Shown in pieces: positions 22,189 through 30,725 of a stretch of DNA of 40,062 bases. The stretch spans positions 1-40,062 of the forward strand of contig JALHUB010000122.1 in NCBI GenBank assembly GCA_022865685.1. The letters are read 5' to 3'. Source of the DNA: Dehalococcoidia bacterium (lineage in GTDB: Bacteria > Chloroflexota > Dehalococcoidia > DSTF01 > JALHUB01). The notes beneath the pieces were generated by a model, which was given only the letters and a program-made list of their open reading frames with translations, was not told where the DNA came from and did not search any database. A program made the translations under genes and the position numbers. How positions within the stretch are numbered: position 1 is the first letter of the stretch; each line of letters begins with the position of its first letter.

Positions 22189-22206
22189 ATGTGATAGTAT
22201 TCACAT
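22189..22206. promoter_or_regulatory. CRP/FNR-type palindromic operator upstream of gltA
   Basis: ATGTGA-TAGTAT-TCACAT is a perfect 6+6 palindrome with a 6-bp spacer, matching the CRP consensus TGTGA-N6-TCACA. It lies 54 bp before the citrate synthase ATG. The spacer hexamer TAGTAT could itself be a -10 box. No regulator of this family is encoded in the window. Confidence 0.55.
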
Positions 22207-22260
22207 TCATTGGGGAAGGGTGATGGGTCTGTCATCCGCCGCGTGTTTGGGAGAACAATC

Positions 22261-23406
22261 ATGACCACGAAGATCGAGCACGAGTTCATACCGGGTCTGG
22301 CGGGCGTTCCTGTCATCAAGTCCAAGATCAGCGACATCGACGGCCACCGCGGCATCCTCAAGCTGCGCGGCTACACGATCCAGGACCTCGCCGAGCACAG
22401 CACTTTCGAAGAGACGGCGTACCTCGTGCTCAAGGGTGAACTGCCGACGCGCAAGCAGCTCGAGGCCTTCAAGAACGAGCTTGCCGCACACCGCATTGTC
22501 GAACCGACGATCCTCGACCTCGTCAAGCTCTTCCCCAAGACTGCCCACCCCATGTCGGCGCTCCAGACCGGCGTGGCAGCCATGGGTCTCTTCCACCCTC
22601 GCAACACCGACGACGAAGAGACGAACCACCAGGCGACGGTCCGCCTAATCGCCCAGGTCCCGACCATCCTCGCCGCCTTTCAGAACGTGCGCCAGGGGAA
22701 AGACCCTATCCCGCCGCTGGACGACCTCAGCCACTCGGCGAACTTCCTCTACATGATCAACGGCGAGCTTCCGGACCCGCTCGTCGAGAAGATCTTCGAC
22801 GTTTGCCTGATCCTGCACATCGAGCACACCGTCAACGCCTCCACGTTCACGTCGATGGTCGCCTGCTCGACGCTCGCCGACCCCTACAGCACCGTCGCCG
22901 CAGCCATCGCCTCGCTGAGCGGCCCCCTGCACGGCGGGGCCAACGAGCGCGTCCTGCGCATGCTCCAGGAGATCGGCTCCGTCGAGAACGCCAGGGCGGT
23001 GATGGAGGAGAAGATAGCCCGCAAGCAGGTCATATTCGGCCTGGGCCATCGCGAATACAAGACGATGGACCCCCGCGCCACCATTCTCAAGGGTCTGTGC
23101 GCACCCCTGTTCGACAAGTTCGGCTGCACGCCCCTCTACGACATCGCCGTGGAAGTGGAGAAGGTAGCGATAGATATGCTCGGCCCTCGTGGCATCTGGC
23201 CGAACGTCGACTTCTACTCCGGCATCGTCTACGACATGATGGGCATCCCAGTCGACCTCTTCACGCCCGTCTTCGCCGTCTCCCGCGTCGCCGGCTGGGT
23301 GGCGCACTGGGCGGAACAGCTCAGCGACAACAAGATCTTCCGGCCGACACAGATCTACGAGGGAGAGGACACCCGCCCCTACGTGCCCCTCGGCGCCCGC
23401 AGCTAG
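22261..23406 (+). CDS. gltA: Citrate synthase
   Basis: A 381-residue type II-like short citrate synthase that condenses oxaloacetate and acetyl-CoA. The first catalytic His is in HIEHTVNAST, the second in SGPLHGGANERVL, and the catalytic Asp in NVDFYSGIVYDMMGI; FGLGHREYKTMDPRA is the family signature. Some members with this length use propionyl-CoA (2-methylcitrate synthase); the context with sucC in the same window favours the TCA role. The ATG at 22261 has GGGAG upstream; an ATG 17 codons earlier lacks homology. A CRP-type palindrome precedes it. The small membrane protein gene follows after 79 bp. Confidence 0.95.
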   Translation: MTTKIEHEFIPGLAGVPVIKSKISDIDGHRGILKLRGYTIQDLAEHSTFEETAYLVLKGELPTRKQLEAFKNELAAHRIVEPTILDLVKLFPKTAHPMSALQTGVAAMGLFHPRNTDDEETNHQATVRLIAQVPTILAAFQNVRQGKDPIPPLDDLSHSANFLYMINGELPDPLVEKIFDVCLILHIEHTVNASTFTSMVACSTLADPYSTVAAAIASLSGPLHGGANERVLRMLQEIGSVENARAVMEEKIARKQVIFGLGHREYKTMDPRATILKGLCAPLFDKFGCTPLYDIAVEVEKVAIDMLGPRGIWPNVDFYSGIVYDMMGIPVDLFTPVFAVSRVAGWVAHWAEQLSDNKIFRPTQIYEGEDTRPYVPLGARS

Positions 23407-23485
23407 CAATTCATCTTGGGGTTGAATGGCCAGCAGAGCGGGTCGATACTGAAGAGGCGCTTGTCGCGAAGACCAGGAGGGTCGA

Positions 23486-23764
23486 GTGAGAAGGATTGCT
23501 CTCCTCGGCGATGAGACGAAGGTCGCGTGCGTTTCCGCCCTCTGCCTGATCGCCTTGACCATCGTCCTCAAGAACGTCTTGCACGTCCCCGCAGCCGTCC
23601 TGTCGCGCGACATCATCGTGTTCATCATCATCTACTCCGGCTTCTGGCTGCTGCCCTCAATCAGCGCCCGGCGCGAGAAGAAATCGAGATTCGAGACGCC
23701 GCTCTTCTGGGGCCTGATGATTGCGGCCGTCACTCTTGCCATCATTGCCGTGTATGCCATCTGA
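23486..23764 (+). CDS. Small membrane protein, hypothetical
   Basis: A 92-residue protein with three hydrophobic segments (about residues 13-30, 42-58 and 72-92) and a basic loop (SARREKKSRFE) between the second and third, which should be cytoplasmic. The start is GTG at 23486 with AGGAGG 5 nt upstream. It lies 79 bp after gltA on the same strand and may be co-transcribed. I do not recognise the family. Confidence 0.7.
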   Translation: MRRIALLGDETKVACVSALCLIALTIVLKNVLHVPAAVLSRDIIVFIIIYSGFWLLPSISARREKKSRFETPLFWGLMIAAVTLAIIAVYAI

Positions 23765-23821
23765 TCCCGCCGGGTCGCGCCGCCGCTGACCGATACCGGC
23801 ACCGACGGGCTTAGCGACGCC

Positions 23822-23851
23822 TTGACCGCGCTCGATGTAACAGGCTAATCT
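23822..23851 (+). promoter_or_regulatory. Probable promoter of nadE
   Basis: TTGACC (23822-23827) and TAATCT (23846-23851) are 18 bp apart, giving a leader of about 27 nt before the nadE ATG. Confidence 0.45.
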
Positions 23852-23884
23852 CAGCACAGAGACAGGTTCGAAGACGAGAGGGAT

Positions 23885-25615
23885 ATGCCGGGCCTGCGCG
23901 TCGGCCTCGCCCAGATCAACGTCACCGTCGGCGACCTCAAGGGAAACGTTGCCAAGATACTGGCCTGCGTCGAAGAGGCGCGGTCCCTGGCGGTGGACCT
24001 GCTCACCTTCCCCGAGCTTGCCGTCGCAGGCTATCCACCGGAAGACCTCCTCCTTCGCCCGCAGTTCGTCCGCGACAACCTCGATGCCCTCGACACCGTC
24101 GTCAAGGGGAGTGCCGGCATCACCCTCATAGTCGGCTTCGTCGACGCCGAGGAGGACATTTACGACGCCGCCGCGATCATCCACGACGGCCACTTCGTCG
24201 ACGTCTATCGCAAGCAGTTCCTGCCCAACTACGGCGTCTTCGACGAAGACCGCTACTTCGAGCCGGGCAGCCGCTGCGCCGTCTACGAGATAGCGGGCGT
24301 CGGCGTCGGCGTGAACATCTGCGAGGACATCTGGTATCCGGAGGGCCCCGCGCAGGCGCAGGCCTACAACGGCGCGCAGGTCATAGTGAATATCAGCGCA
24401 TCACCCTTCCAGGCCGAGAAGCGCTTTTTCCGCGAGCGGATGCTCTCCACCCGCGCCAGCGACGCTGCTGCGATGCTCTGCTACAACAACCTGGTCGGCG
24501 GTCAGGACGAGCTGGTGTTCGACGGCAACAGCATGATCGTCGACCCGGAGGGCGAGATCATCGGCCGTGCCCGCTCATTCGAAGAAGACCTCCTTGTCTG
24601 CGACCTCAACATGGACAAGGTGATGCAGGCGCGCCTGCACGCGCCTCGCCGCCGGAAGGAGCGGCCTGCGTTCTCCGGCGCTGTTCCGGAGAAGGTCCGC
24701 GTCTCGTCGAAGCCCTTTATCGCCGCCAAGCCGCCGCTGCCGCCGCATGACGTGACGCCGCTGGAAGGCGTCGCTGAGGTGTACGCCGCCCTCGTCGTGG
24801 GAACGCGCGATTACGTTCGCAAGAACGGCTTCGAGAAGGTCGTAATCGGGCTCTCCGGTGGCGTCGACTCCAGCCTCGTCGCCGTAATTGCCGTCGATGC
24901 CCTTGGCGCGGAGAACGTCGTCGGCGTATCGATGCCGTCGCGCTTCTCCTCGCCGGGGAGCCGCAGCGACGCCCAGGCGATCGCCGAGAACCTGGGCATT
25001 CGCCTCATCACGATCCCCATCGAAGAGGCATTTACCGCCTATTTGGGCATGCTCTCCGAGCCGTTCGCCGGCACCGAGTTCGGCATAGCGGAGGAGAACC
25101 TGCAAACGCGGGTCCGCGGCAACATCCTCATGGGGCTGTCCAACAAGTTCGGCTGGCTGGTGCTGGCGACCGGCAACAAGAGCGAGATGGCGACCGGCTA
25201 TTCGACCCTCTACGGCGACATGGCAGGCGGCTTCGCCTTGATCAGGGACGTGCCGAAGACGCTGGTCTACAAGCTGGTCGAGTACCGCAACGCCCGCGAC
25301 GGCAAGCCTGTGATCCCGCAGGCTGTGCTGGACAAAGTGCCCTCCGCCGAGCTGAAGCCGGGCCAGGCCGATACTGACACGCTGCCGCCGTACGACGTGC
25401 TCGACCCCATCCTCCAGGCCTACGTCGAGGAGGACAAGAGCCTGGCCGATCTCCTGGCCGCCGGCTTCGACGAAGAGACTATCAAGCGCGTGATCACGAT
25501 GGTCGACCGCAACGAGTACAAGCGACGGCAAGCGCCGCCCGGCGTCAAGATCACGCCCCGCGCCTTCGGCCGCGACCGCCGTCTGCCCATCGCCAACCGT
25601 TACCGCGGCTGGTAG
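23885..25615 (+). CDS. nadE: Glutamine-hydrolysing NAD+ synthase
   Basis: A 576-residue two-domain enzyme making NAD+ from deamido-NAD+, ATP and glutamine. The N-terminal nitrilase-type amidase has the Glu-Lys-Cys triad in TFPELAVAGYPPEDL, YRKQFLPNYGVFDE and VGVNICEDIWYP. The C-terminal synthetase has the ATP pyrophosphatase loop GLSGGVDSSLVAVIA, then LATGNKSEMATGYSTLYGDMAGG. Length fits the shorter fused bacterial type. A GAGAGGG ribosome site precedes the ATG. nagA follows 16 bp after the stop. Confidence 0.97.
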   Translation: MPGLRVGLAQINVTVGDLKGNVAKILACVEEARSLAVDLLTFPELAVAGYPPEDLLLRPQFVRDNLDALDTVVKGSAGITLIVGFVDAEEDIYDAAAIIHDGHFVDVYRKQFLPNYGVFDEDRYFEPGSRCAVYEIAGVGVGVNICEDIWYPEGPAQAQAYNGAQVIVNISASPFQAEKRFFRERMLSTRASDAAAMLCYNNLVGGQDELVFDGNSMIVDPEGEIIGRARSFEEDLLVCDLNMDKVMQARLHAPRRRKERPAFSGAVPEKVRVSSKPFIAAKPPLPPHDVTPLEGVAEVYAALVVGTRDYVRKNGFEKVVIGLSGGVDSSLVAVIAVDALGAENVVGVSMPSRFSSPGSRSDAQAIAENLGIRLITIPIEEAFTAYLGMLSEPFAGTEFGIAEENLQTRVRGNILMGLSNKFGWLVLATGNKSEMATGYSTLYGDMAGGFALIRDVPKTLVYKLVEYRNARDGKPVIPQAVLDKVPSAELKPGQADTDTLPPYDVLDPILQAYVEEDKSLADLLAAGFDEETIKRVITMVDRNEYKRRQAPPGVKITPRAFGRDRRLPIANRYRGW

Positions 25616-25631
25616 CGGGCCGCGCCCACCG

Positions 25632-26828
25632 ATGCCTGACGGTCCTCCGGCCCCGCTGGCCCTCGTCCATGCCCGCGTCATCACGCCCGAAGCAGAGATT
25701 GCCGACGGCACGGTCGTCATCGCGGAAGGTCATATCGTTCAGGCTGACGAGCGCCCCCCGCCCGAGGGCGTCGAGACGCGCGACCTGCGCGGCCTCATCG
25801 TTGCGCCCGGCTTCGTCGACCTTCACGTGCACGGCGGCGGCGGCTTCTCGCTCGTCGACGGCGACGCGGCGCAGCTTCGCGGCTACGCCCACTGGGCCGC
25901 CGGACGCGGCGTCACCGGCTTCCTCGTAACGCTCGTTCCGGATACACGACAGCGAATGCTCGACGTCATCGCTTCGACGGTTGCGGGATTCGACAGCGTG
26001 TTCGATGGAGCACGGCCGCTGGGCATCAACCTGGAAGGGCCGTTCCTGAACCCATTGCGTTGCGGTGCTCTCAAAAGCGACGTCTTGCGCCCGGCTGACG
26101 TGGACGAGCTTCGCGAATACCTGCTGGCCGCGAGAGGTCTGCTGCGCTTGATGACGATTGCGCCGGAGCTGCCGGGCGCCGATTCCTTGCTCGCCGAAGC
26201 CCTGGACGCGGGCATCGTCGTCGCCCTCGGCCACAGCGACGCGACGTATGAAGAGGCGCGACGTGCCTTCTCGCACGGCGTGGGGCACGTCACGCACTGC
26301 TTCAACGCCATGCGACCCTTCCACCATCGCGACCCCGGCTGCGTAGGCGCCGCCCTGAGCTCGGCGGACGTGACGTGCGAGCTCATCGCGGATGGCGTGC
26401 ACGTCCACCCGGCGGCGATGGAGATGCTGCTGCGGCTCAAGGGCGTCGAGAAGACGGTGCTCGTATCGGACGGCATAGCCCTCGCCGGCGTTGGCGACGG
26501 AACCTTCGAGCTACAGGCGGAGCGAGTGGAGGTGGAGGGCGGCGTCGCCCGTCGTGAGGACGGGACGCTTGCGGGCAGCGCCGCGCCCCTCGATGCGATG
26601 GTGCGCAATGCGGCCGCGTGGCTGCCGGTCCGTGCGGCGGGAGCGATCCGCATGGCGACGCTCAATCCGGCGTCGGTCATCGGGCTGGCGGACCGGAAGG
26701 GGAAGGTTGTGCCCGGCTACGACGCCGATCTCGTCGTGCTTACGCCGGAACTGCAAGTAGAGATGCCCTTCGTCGGCGGCAAGCTGGTCTACGAGCGCCC
26801 GCCGCCGGCATTTAGGCGGTCGACGTAG
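25632..26828 (+). CDS. nagA: N-acetylglucosamine-6-phosphate deacetylase
   Basis: A 398-residue amidohydrolase that removes acetate from GlcNAc-6-phosphate in amino-sugar recycling. The metal site HVHGGGG follows VAPGFVDL (about residues 60-75). NLEGPFLNP, ALGHSDATYEEA, HCFNAMRPFHHRDPG and VSDGIALAG with the catalytic Asp follow in order. No nagB or transporter is adjacent. The stop lies 40 bp inside the convergent HAD gene. The start has only a weak ribosome site; translation may depend on nadE. Confidence 0.95.
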   Translation: MPDGPPAPLALVHARVITPEAEIADGTVVIAEGHIVQADERPPPEGVETRDLRGLIVAPGFVDLHVHGGGGFSLVDGDAAQLRGYAHWAAGRGVTGFLVTLVPDTRQRMLDVIASTVAGFDSVFDGARPLGINLEGPFLNPLRCGALKSDVLRPADVDELREYLLAARGLLRLMTIAPELPGADSLLAEALDAGIVVALGHSDATYEEARRAFSHGVGHVTHCFNAMRPFHHRDPGCVGAALSSADVTCELIADGVHVHPAAMEMLLRLKGVEKTVLVSDGIALAGVGDGTFELQAERVEVEGGVARREDGTLAGSAAPLDAMVRNAAAWLPVRAAGAIRMATLNPASVIGLADRKGKVVPGYDADLVVLTPELQVEMPFVGGKLVYERPPPAFRRST

Positions 26829-27529
26829 TCGACAACCTCCGACAGGCGTTCGACCACCAGGTCCGGCTTCGACTTGCCGGGGTCTTCCTGACGGTACTGG
26901 TGCGTCAGCACCGCCTTCATGCCAAGCGCCTGGGCCCCCTGTACGTCGGCCCAAACGAAATCGCCGACGAAGACGGCCTCCTGCGGGGCGACGCCCAGAC
27001 GGCGCAGCGCCTCCTGGAAGATCGCCGGATGCGGCTTCTCCCAGCCGACTTCTGACGATACGACCAGCGTATCGATGTACTGCATCAGCCCGTGCTTGGC
27101 CAGGCTCTTTTCCAGCGCCTTGCTCGACTGGTACGTGTTGGAGACCGCTCCAACGGCCAGGCCGCGTTCCTTGAGGGCGCGCAAGACGTGCCGCGTCTCC
27201 GGATCGACGGTGTAGCGGATGCTGCGGAAGAGCGCGGCTTCGGCGATCCGGCCAAGAACCCCTGCCGAGACATCGAGCCCGAGTGTCTCGAAGCCCTCCC
27301 TGTATATCTCCGCCGTCGGCTTCTGCTCGAGCTTGCCGTGCAGCCAAGCTTCTGTCTCGCGCAGGAACACGGCGGACACGGCGGCCCGCAGCTTCTCCGC
27401 CGGCGGTATGTGTTCGCCCATCTCTTTCGCGAGGCGCCGGCGCAGCGTTTCATACGCCTGCGTCTCGCCGGAGTAATCGACGTCCCACAGCGTGTAGCCC
27501 AGGTCGAACAGGACGGCGCGGACCTTCAT
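26789..27529 (-). CDS. HAD-family hydrolase with variant motif I
   Basis: A 246-residue HAD protein. Motif I is FDLGYTLWD (about residues 7-15): the nucleophile Asp is present, but the second Asp of DxD is Gly, so phosphatase activity may be reduced or the substrate may differ. A helical cap domain spans about 25-100. Motif II is VSNTY, motif III the Lys of EKPHPAIF, motif IV VGDFVWADVQGA. The ATG at 27529 has GGAGAG just upstream; the frame extends 59 codons further without support. Its 3' end overlaps that of nagA by 40 bp, tail to tail. Confidence 0.85.
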   Translation of the reverse strand: MKVRAVLFDLGYTLWDVDYSGETQAYETLRRRLAKEMGEHIPPAEKLRAAVSAVFLRETEAWLHGKLEQKPTAEIYREGFETLGLDVSAGVLGRIAEAALFRSIRYTVDPETRHVLRALKERGLAVGAVSNTYQSSKALEKSLAKHGLMQYIDTLVVSSEVGWEKPHPAIFQEALRRLGVAPQEAVFVGDFVWADVQGAQALGMKAVLTHQYRQEDPGKSKPDLVVERLSEVVDYVDRLNAGGGRS

Positions 27530-27686
27530 GTCTCTCCATCCCTGAAGGGGACGACGATTCGATGGATGCTTAGTATGGCAGCATAACGTCGAATCGGCGG
27601 GCCGTTCAAGCGAATAGCCCTCCCGGCATGGAGAACTCACCGACGAGGTGGTAAGATAGGGAACGCATGAGGGAGCACGACGCGAC

Positions 27687-28829
27687 GTGAACGTATACCT
27701 GCTCACCCTGCTGCTGGCGGCTGGAATCGCGCTGGCGACGGCGGTAGCCCTGGAAGTCTACTCCCACCGGATGCGCGTGCCCGGCGTCTTTCGCGTCGAC
27801 CGCGGCGCCGGCGAGCGGCCCTGCTGGGGCGGCGTCGCCGTTTTCGTTGCCTTTGCCGTCACGCCGTTCGTCGCGTCCGCGCTCTCGTCGAAGGCGTCGG
27901 AGTTCTTCTCGCCGAAGTCGGGCGATTTCCTGGGATTCCTGGCCGCGGCCGCCCTCATCTTCGCCGTCGGCCTCGTCGACGATTGGAAAGCGCTCGGCTA
28001 CAAGCCGAAGCTGGTCGTCCAGGTAGTCGCGGCGTCCGGCGTATATGCCGCCGGCTACAGCATCGACAAGCTGGCGTTTCCCTGGGGACCGGAGATCACC
28101 CTCGGCTTCATGGCGCCGGTCCTGACCGTCCTCTGGATCGTCTTCTTCACCAACGCCATCAACCTCATCGACGGCCGCGACGGCGTGGCCACGGGCGTCG
28201 CCGTGCTGGCGGCCGTGCCGCTCGCCTACATCGCCGCCGACTCGCAGCACCCGACGGTCGCTATCTTCCTCGTCGCCATAGCCGGCGCGGGCCTGGGCTT
28301 CATCCCGTTCAACCTGCCGCCCGCGACCAGCTACCTCGGCGACTCCGGCGCGCTGCTGATCGGCTTCCTTCTCGGCTCGCTGTCGATTCGCGCCGCGACG
28401 GGCGTGACCGAGGCGTTCTTCTTCGCCGTGCCCGTCGTCGCCCTGGGGTTCCCGATCCTCGACACGGTGCTCGCCGCGCTCCGTCGCGCCCTCGACCGCA
28501 AGCACCCTTTCGGCCGTGACGCCGACCACATCCATAACCGGCTGGAGAACGCCGGCTTCGGGCCGCGCGGGCTGCTGCTCGTCATCTACGGGATCAGCAT
28601 GCTCTTCGCCGTCGCGGCGATAGTGATGCACGGCCTTGACGTCTTCGCGGTGGAGCTCGGCATACTCCTGGGATTCGCGGCCGTGCTGACGCTTGTGCTG
28701 GCGAAGCTGGGCTACCTGGTTACGCTCTGGAACAGCCACTCCATCGTCTGGCTGCGACGGCGCCTCACGTTCCAGTCCGAAGGCGAAGCCAAGCCGCTCG
28801 ACTCAGGCGATTCCACGCAACGAAGCTAG
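27687..28829 (+). CDS. Undecaprenyl-phosphate N-acetylhexosamine-1-phosphate transferase (WecA/TagO/MraY superfamily)
   Basis: A 380-residue protein with about ten membrane segments. Superfamily motifs are all visible: GLVDDWKALG (Mg-binding DD), NAINLIDGRDGVATG (NxxNxxDGxDG, with Arg where Leu is usual), LGDSGALLIGF, and HIHNRL in the last cytoplasmic loop. It should move a sugar-1-phosphate from a UDP-sugar to undecaprenyl phosphate, the first step of O-antigen, teichoic-acid or exopolysaccharide synthesis. The MraY signature is less fitting than WecA. Start GTG at 27687; GGGAG is 13 nt upstream. The dTDP-sugar and glycosyltransferase genes at 30-36 kb may act on its product. Confidence 0.92.
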   Translation: MNVYLLTLLLAAGIALATAVALEVYSHRMRVPGVFRVDRGAGERPCWGGVAVFVAFAVTPFVASALSSKASEFFSPKSGDFLGFLAAAALIFAVGLVDDWKALGYKPKLVVQVVAASGVYAAGYSIDKLAFPWGPEITLGFMAPVLTVLWIVFFTNAINLIDGRDGVATGVAVLAAVPLAYIAADSQHPTVAIFLVAIAGAGLGFIPFNLPPATSYLGDSGALLIGFLLGSLSIRAATGVTEAFFFAVPVVALGFPILDTVLAALRRALDRKHPFGRDADHIHNRLENAGFGPRGLLLVIYGISMLFAVAAIVMHGLDVFAVELGILLGFAAVLTLVLAKLGYLVTLWNSHSIVWLRRRLTFQSEGEAKPLDSGDSTQRS

Positions 28830-28868
28830 CAGGGTTGTCGAGTTCCGGCGGCGTACACAAATGCTGTA

Positions 28869-28890
28869 GCCGAGACTTTCCAGTCTCGGC
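28869..28890. terminator. Hairpin after the WecA-like gene
   Basis: GCCGAGACT and AGTCTCGGC form a perfect 9-bp stem with a TTCC loop, 39 bp after the stop. No T-tract follows. It may be a dispersed palindrome and not a true terminator. The 28830-29029 gap shows nothing else. Confidence 0.45.
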
Positions 28891-29029
28891 GTTCGACCTG
28901 CCCGCGACGTAGCGCAGAGAGACGCTGCACCGGCTGGCGGTCACGCTGCTGGGGCTAAGCAGGAGAGCCTGGACGCAGTTCTTGTGCCGCCTGCCGAATG
29001 AGAAAACTCGATGCATTGCCAACGAGGAA

Positions 29030-29263
29030 CTAGCTGCCGTAACCCTCGTCGCCTTCGAAGCGCATATTATCGCGAACGGTCGTCACGAAGTCGTCCGCAA
29101 ACACCAACGCAGTATCGCTCTCCGGGATACTGGCCCCTTCTCGTAGAGCGTCTAGCAAGGCGAATGTTGAACGAGCATCCGCTTCTAGACCCGCCAGTAC
29201 TTCTTGAGCTAAGGTTGCCGATCCCGTCTCAATTTTCAGGCTCAATCCGATCTTCCCCAACAC
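29030..29263 (-). CDS. Hypothetical small protein
   Basis: A 77-residue open frame with a protein-like, acidic composition (LAQEVLAGLEADARSTFALL; ends EGDEGYGS) lies 25 bp downstream of the DUF2726 gene on the same strand. The only start is GTG without a clear ribosome site. No family is recognised. It may be a short partner of the DUF2726 gene, or the tail of a degraded gene. Confidence 0.35.
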   Translation of the reverse strand: MLGKIGLSLKIETGSATLAQEVLAGLEADARSTFALLDALREGASIPESDTALVFADDFVTTVRDNMRFEGDEGYGS

Positions 29264-29288
29264 CTAGGTTGCACCAAGCCAAGCCAGG

Positions 29289-29825
29289 CTAGTCCGCCTT
29301 CTTGCCGTCCATTGCCACCGTTCCCGTCGCGTCCACGTCCCCCGTCAAGAGAGACGAGATGAGCTGCCTCAGTTCTCCAGGAGCATAGGAGCGTTTCGCC
29401 GGCACTCGTAGAATCGGCAGACCGGCCCGGCGGACGGCCTCATCGAGAAACGCGTCCCTACTTCGCCGACGGGCTTTCTGATGCGAGGAATCATCGAGCT
29501 CGATGAGCAGGCGCGGCTCGGTGGTAGCGCTGTCGCAGAGCACGAAATCCACGTGCTTCGACTGAATTCGGTTCAGGTAAGCCTGTCTATCCCTGGTGCC
29601 CTGAGGCAGCCAGAGCAGGTCGCTGAGCCTAACCTTCGCGAATATGTACAGATCACCGTCAATGGCTTGCCCGAGCACCCCGAAGAAGGACCGCTCGGCT
29701 GGAGTCAAGAGATGATCCGTCTTGCGGTAGGGCCAGCGAGCCAGAGCTTTGGCGAAGAACCGATAGAGCAATCCAGCGATGACAGCAGTCACAGTCACGA
29801 CGAGAAGTATCAGGAAGCTGTTCAA
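29289..29825 (-). CDS. DUF2726 domain protein with N-terminal membrane anchor
   Basis: A 178-residue protein. One membrane segment (about residues 3-22) leads to a nuclease-fold-like DUF2726 domain: LTPAERSFFGVLGQAI, YIFAKVRLSDLLW, HVDFVLCDSATTEPRLLIELDDSSH, RDAFLDEAVRRAGLPILRVPA. The D...E..D pattern (VDFVLCD, LIELDD) resembles the PD-(D/E)xK core seen in this group, but nuclease activity is unproven. The start is TTG at 29825: AAGGAG lies 7 nt before it. Lower GC than the glycosyltransferases suggests insertion. It lies 34 bp beyond the last glycosyltransferase gene on the same strand. Confidence 0.78.
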   Translation of the reverse strand: MNSFLILLVVTVTAVIAGLLYRFFAKALARWPYRKTDHLLTPAERSFFGVLGQAIDGDLYIFAKVRLSDLLWLPQGTRDRQAYLNRIQSKHVDFVLCDSATTEPRLLIELDDSSHQKARRRSRDAFLDEAVRRAGLPILRVPAKRSYAPGELRQLISSLLTGDVDATGTVAMDGKKAD

Positions 29826-29859
29826 GCGCAGGCTCCTTTCAACGCAGAGACCCCTGGCG

Positions 29860-30723
29860 CTACCGCAGAGCAGCCCTCAGCCGGTTCGCCAGCAGCAGAT
29901 AGCCGCAGCGCGCCGTTATCCCTCCGGCTACCGCGACGTCGACGACGCGGTTCCGCCGGAGATACTTCTTGTAGTAGTGCCACATGCTGCGATGTCGCGC
30001 GACGATGCTCCGGCTGGGCAGCGTGCGGCTGCTCCGCCCGATGTGGTGGATGACCGACGTCTGCGGCAGGTACACCACGTTGTATCCCGCGCGATGCACC
30101 CGCTGGCAGAGGTCGACGTCCTCGATGTACATGAAATAGCCCTCGTCCAGCAGCCCGATCTCCTCGAAGAGCGAGTGGCGCACCATTAGGCAGGCGCCGG
30201 ACACCCAATCTACGTCGCTGATGCTATCGTGATGCCAATCGCTGAGCAGGTACTGCCGCGAGTAGCGATTTCGCGGGAAGAGCCGCGTCAGCAGCGAGTA
30301 GCGATTGAACAGCGCGACGGAGAAGGTTGGGAAGCTGCGGCAGGAAAGTTGCAGCGACCCATCGGGGTTGAGCAGCCGCGGCGCCACGACGCCCGTGTCG
30401 TCGTGCTCGCGCAGGTAGGCCAACATCGGCGCGAACGGGTCCGCCTCGACCTCCGAGTCGGGATTCAGGAGGACAATCGCCTCGCCCTTCGCCTCCCGGG
30501 CGCCGCGATTCGCCCCCGCCGCGAATCCGAGGTTGCGCGGCATCCGCAGCAGGCGCACGTCCGGGAACTCCGACGCCACCATCGGTGCGCTGCCGTCGCG
30601 CGAGTCGTTGTCGACGACGATGACCTCGCGCTCGACGGCCGGCGGGTGCGCCGCCAGCGATTGCAGGCAGCGACGCAGGTGCTCGCGCCCGTTATAGCTG
30701 ACGATGACGATGGAGATGTCCAC
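29860..30723 (-). CDS. Glycosyltransferase family 2
   Basis: A 287-residue GT2 enzyme, rhamnosyltransferase-like. The N-terminus DISIVIVSYNGREHLRRCLQ, VIVVDNDSRDGS (nucleotide-binding Asp), VLLNPDSEV (DxD equivalent) and VSGACLMVRHSLFEEIGLLDEGYFMYIEDVDLC are typical. No strong membrane segment besides a weak one near the C-terminus. The GTG start lies 2 bp after the stop of the preceding GT4 gene, so it is the last biosynthetic gene of the rfb operon. Given the rfbABD genes upstream, dTDP-rhamnose is a likely donor, but this is inference. Confidence 0.92.
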   Translation of the reverse strand: MDISIVIVSYNGREHLRRCLQSLAAHPPAVEREVIVVDNDSRDGSAPMVASEFPDVRLLRMPRNLGFAAGANRGAREAKGEAIVLLNPDSEVEADPFAPMLAYLREHDDTGVVAPRLLNPDGSLQLSCRSFPTFSVALFNRYSLLTRLFPRNRYSRQYLLSDWHHDSISDVDWVSGACLMVRHSLFEEIGLLDEGYFMYIEDVDLCQRVHRAGYNVVYLPQTSVIHHIGRSSRTLPSRSIVARHRSMWHYYKKYLRRNRVVDVAVAGGITARCGYLLLANRLRAALR

Positions 30724-30725
30724 GC

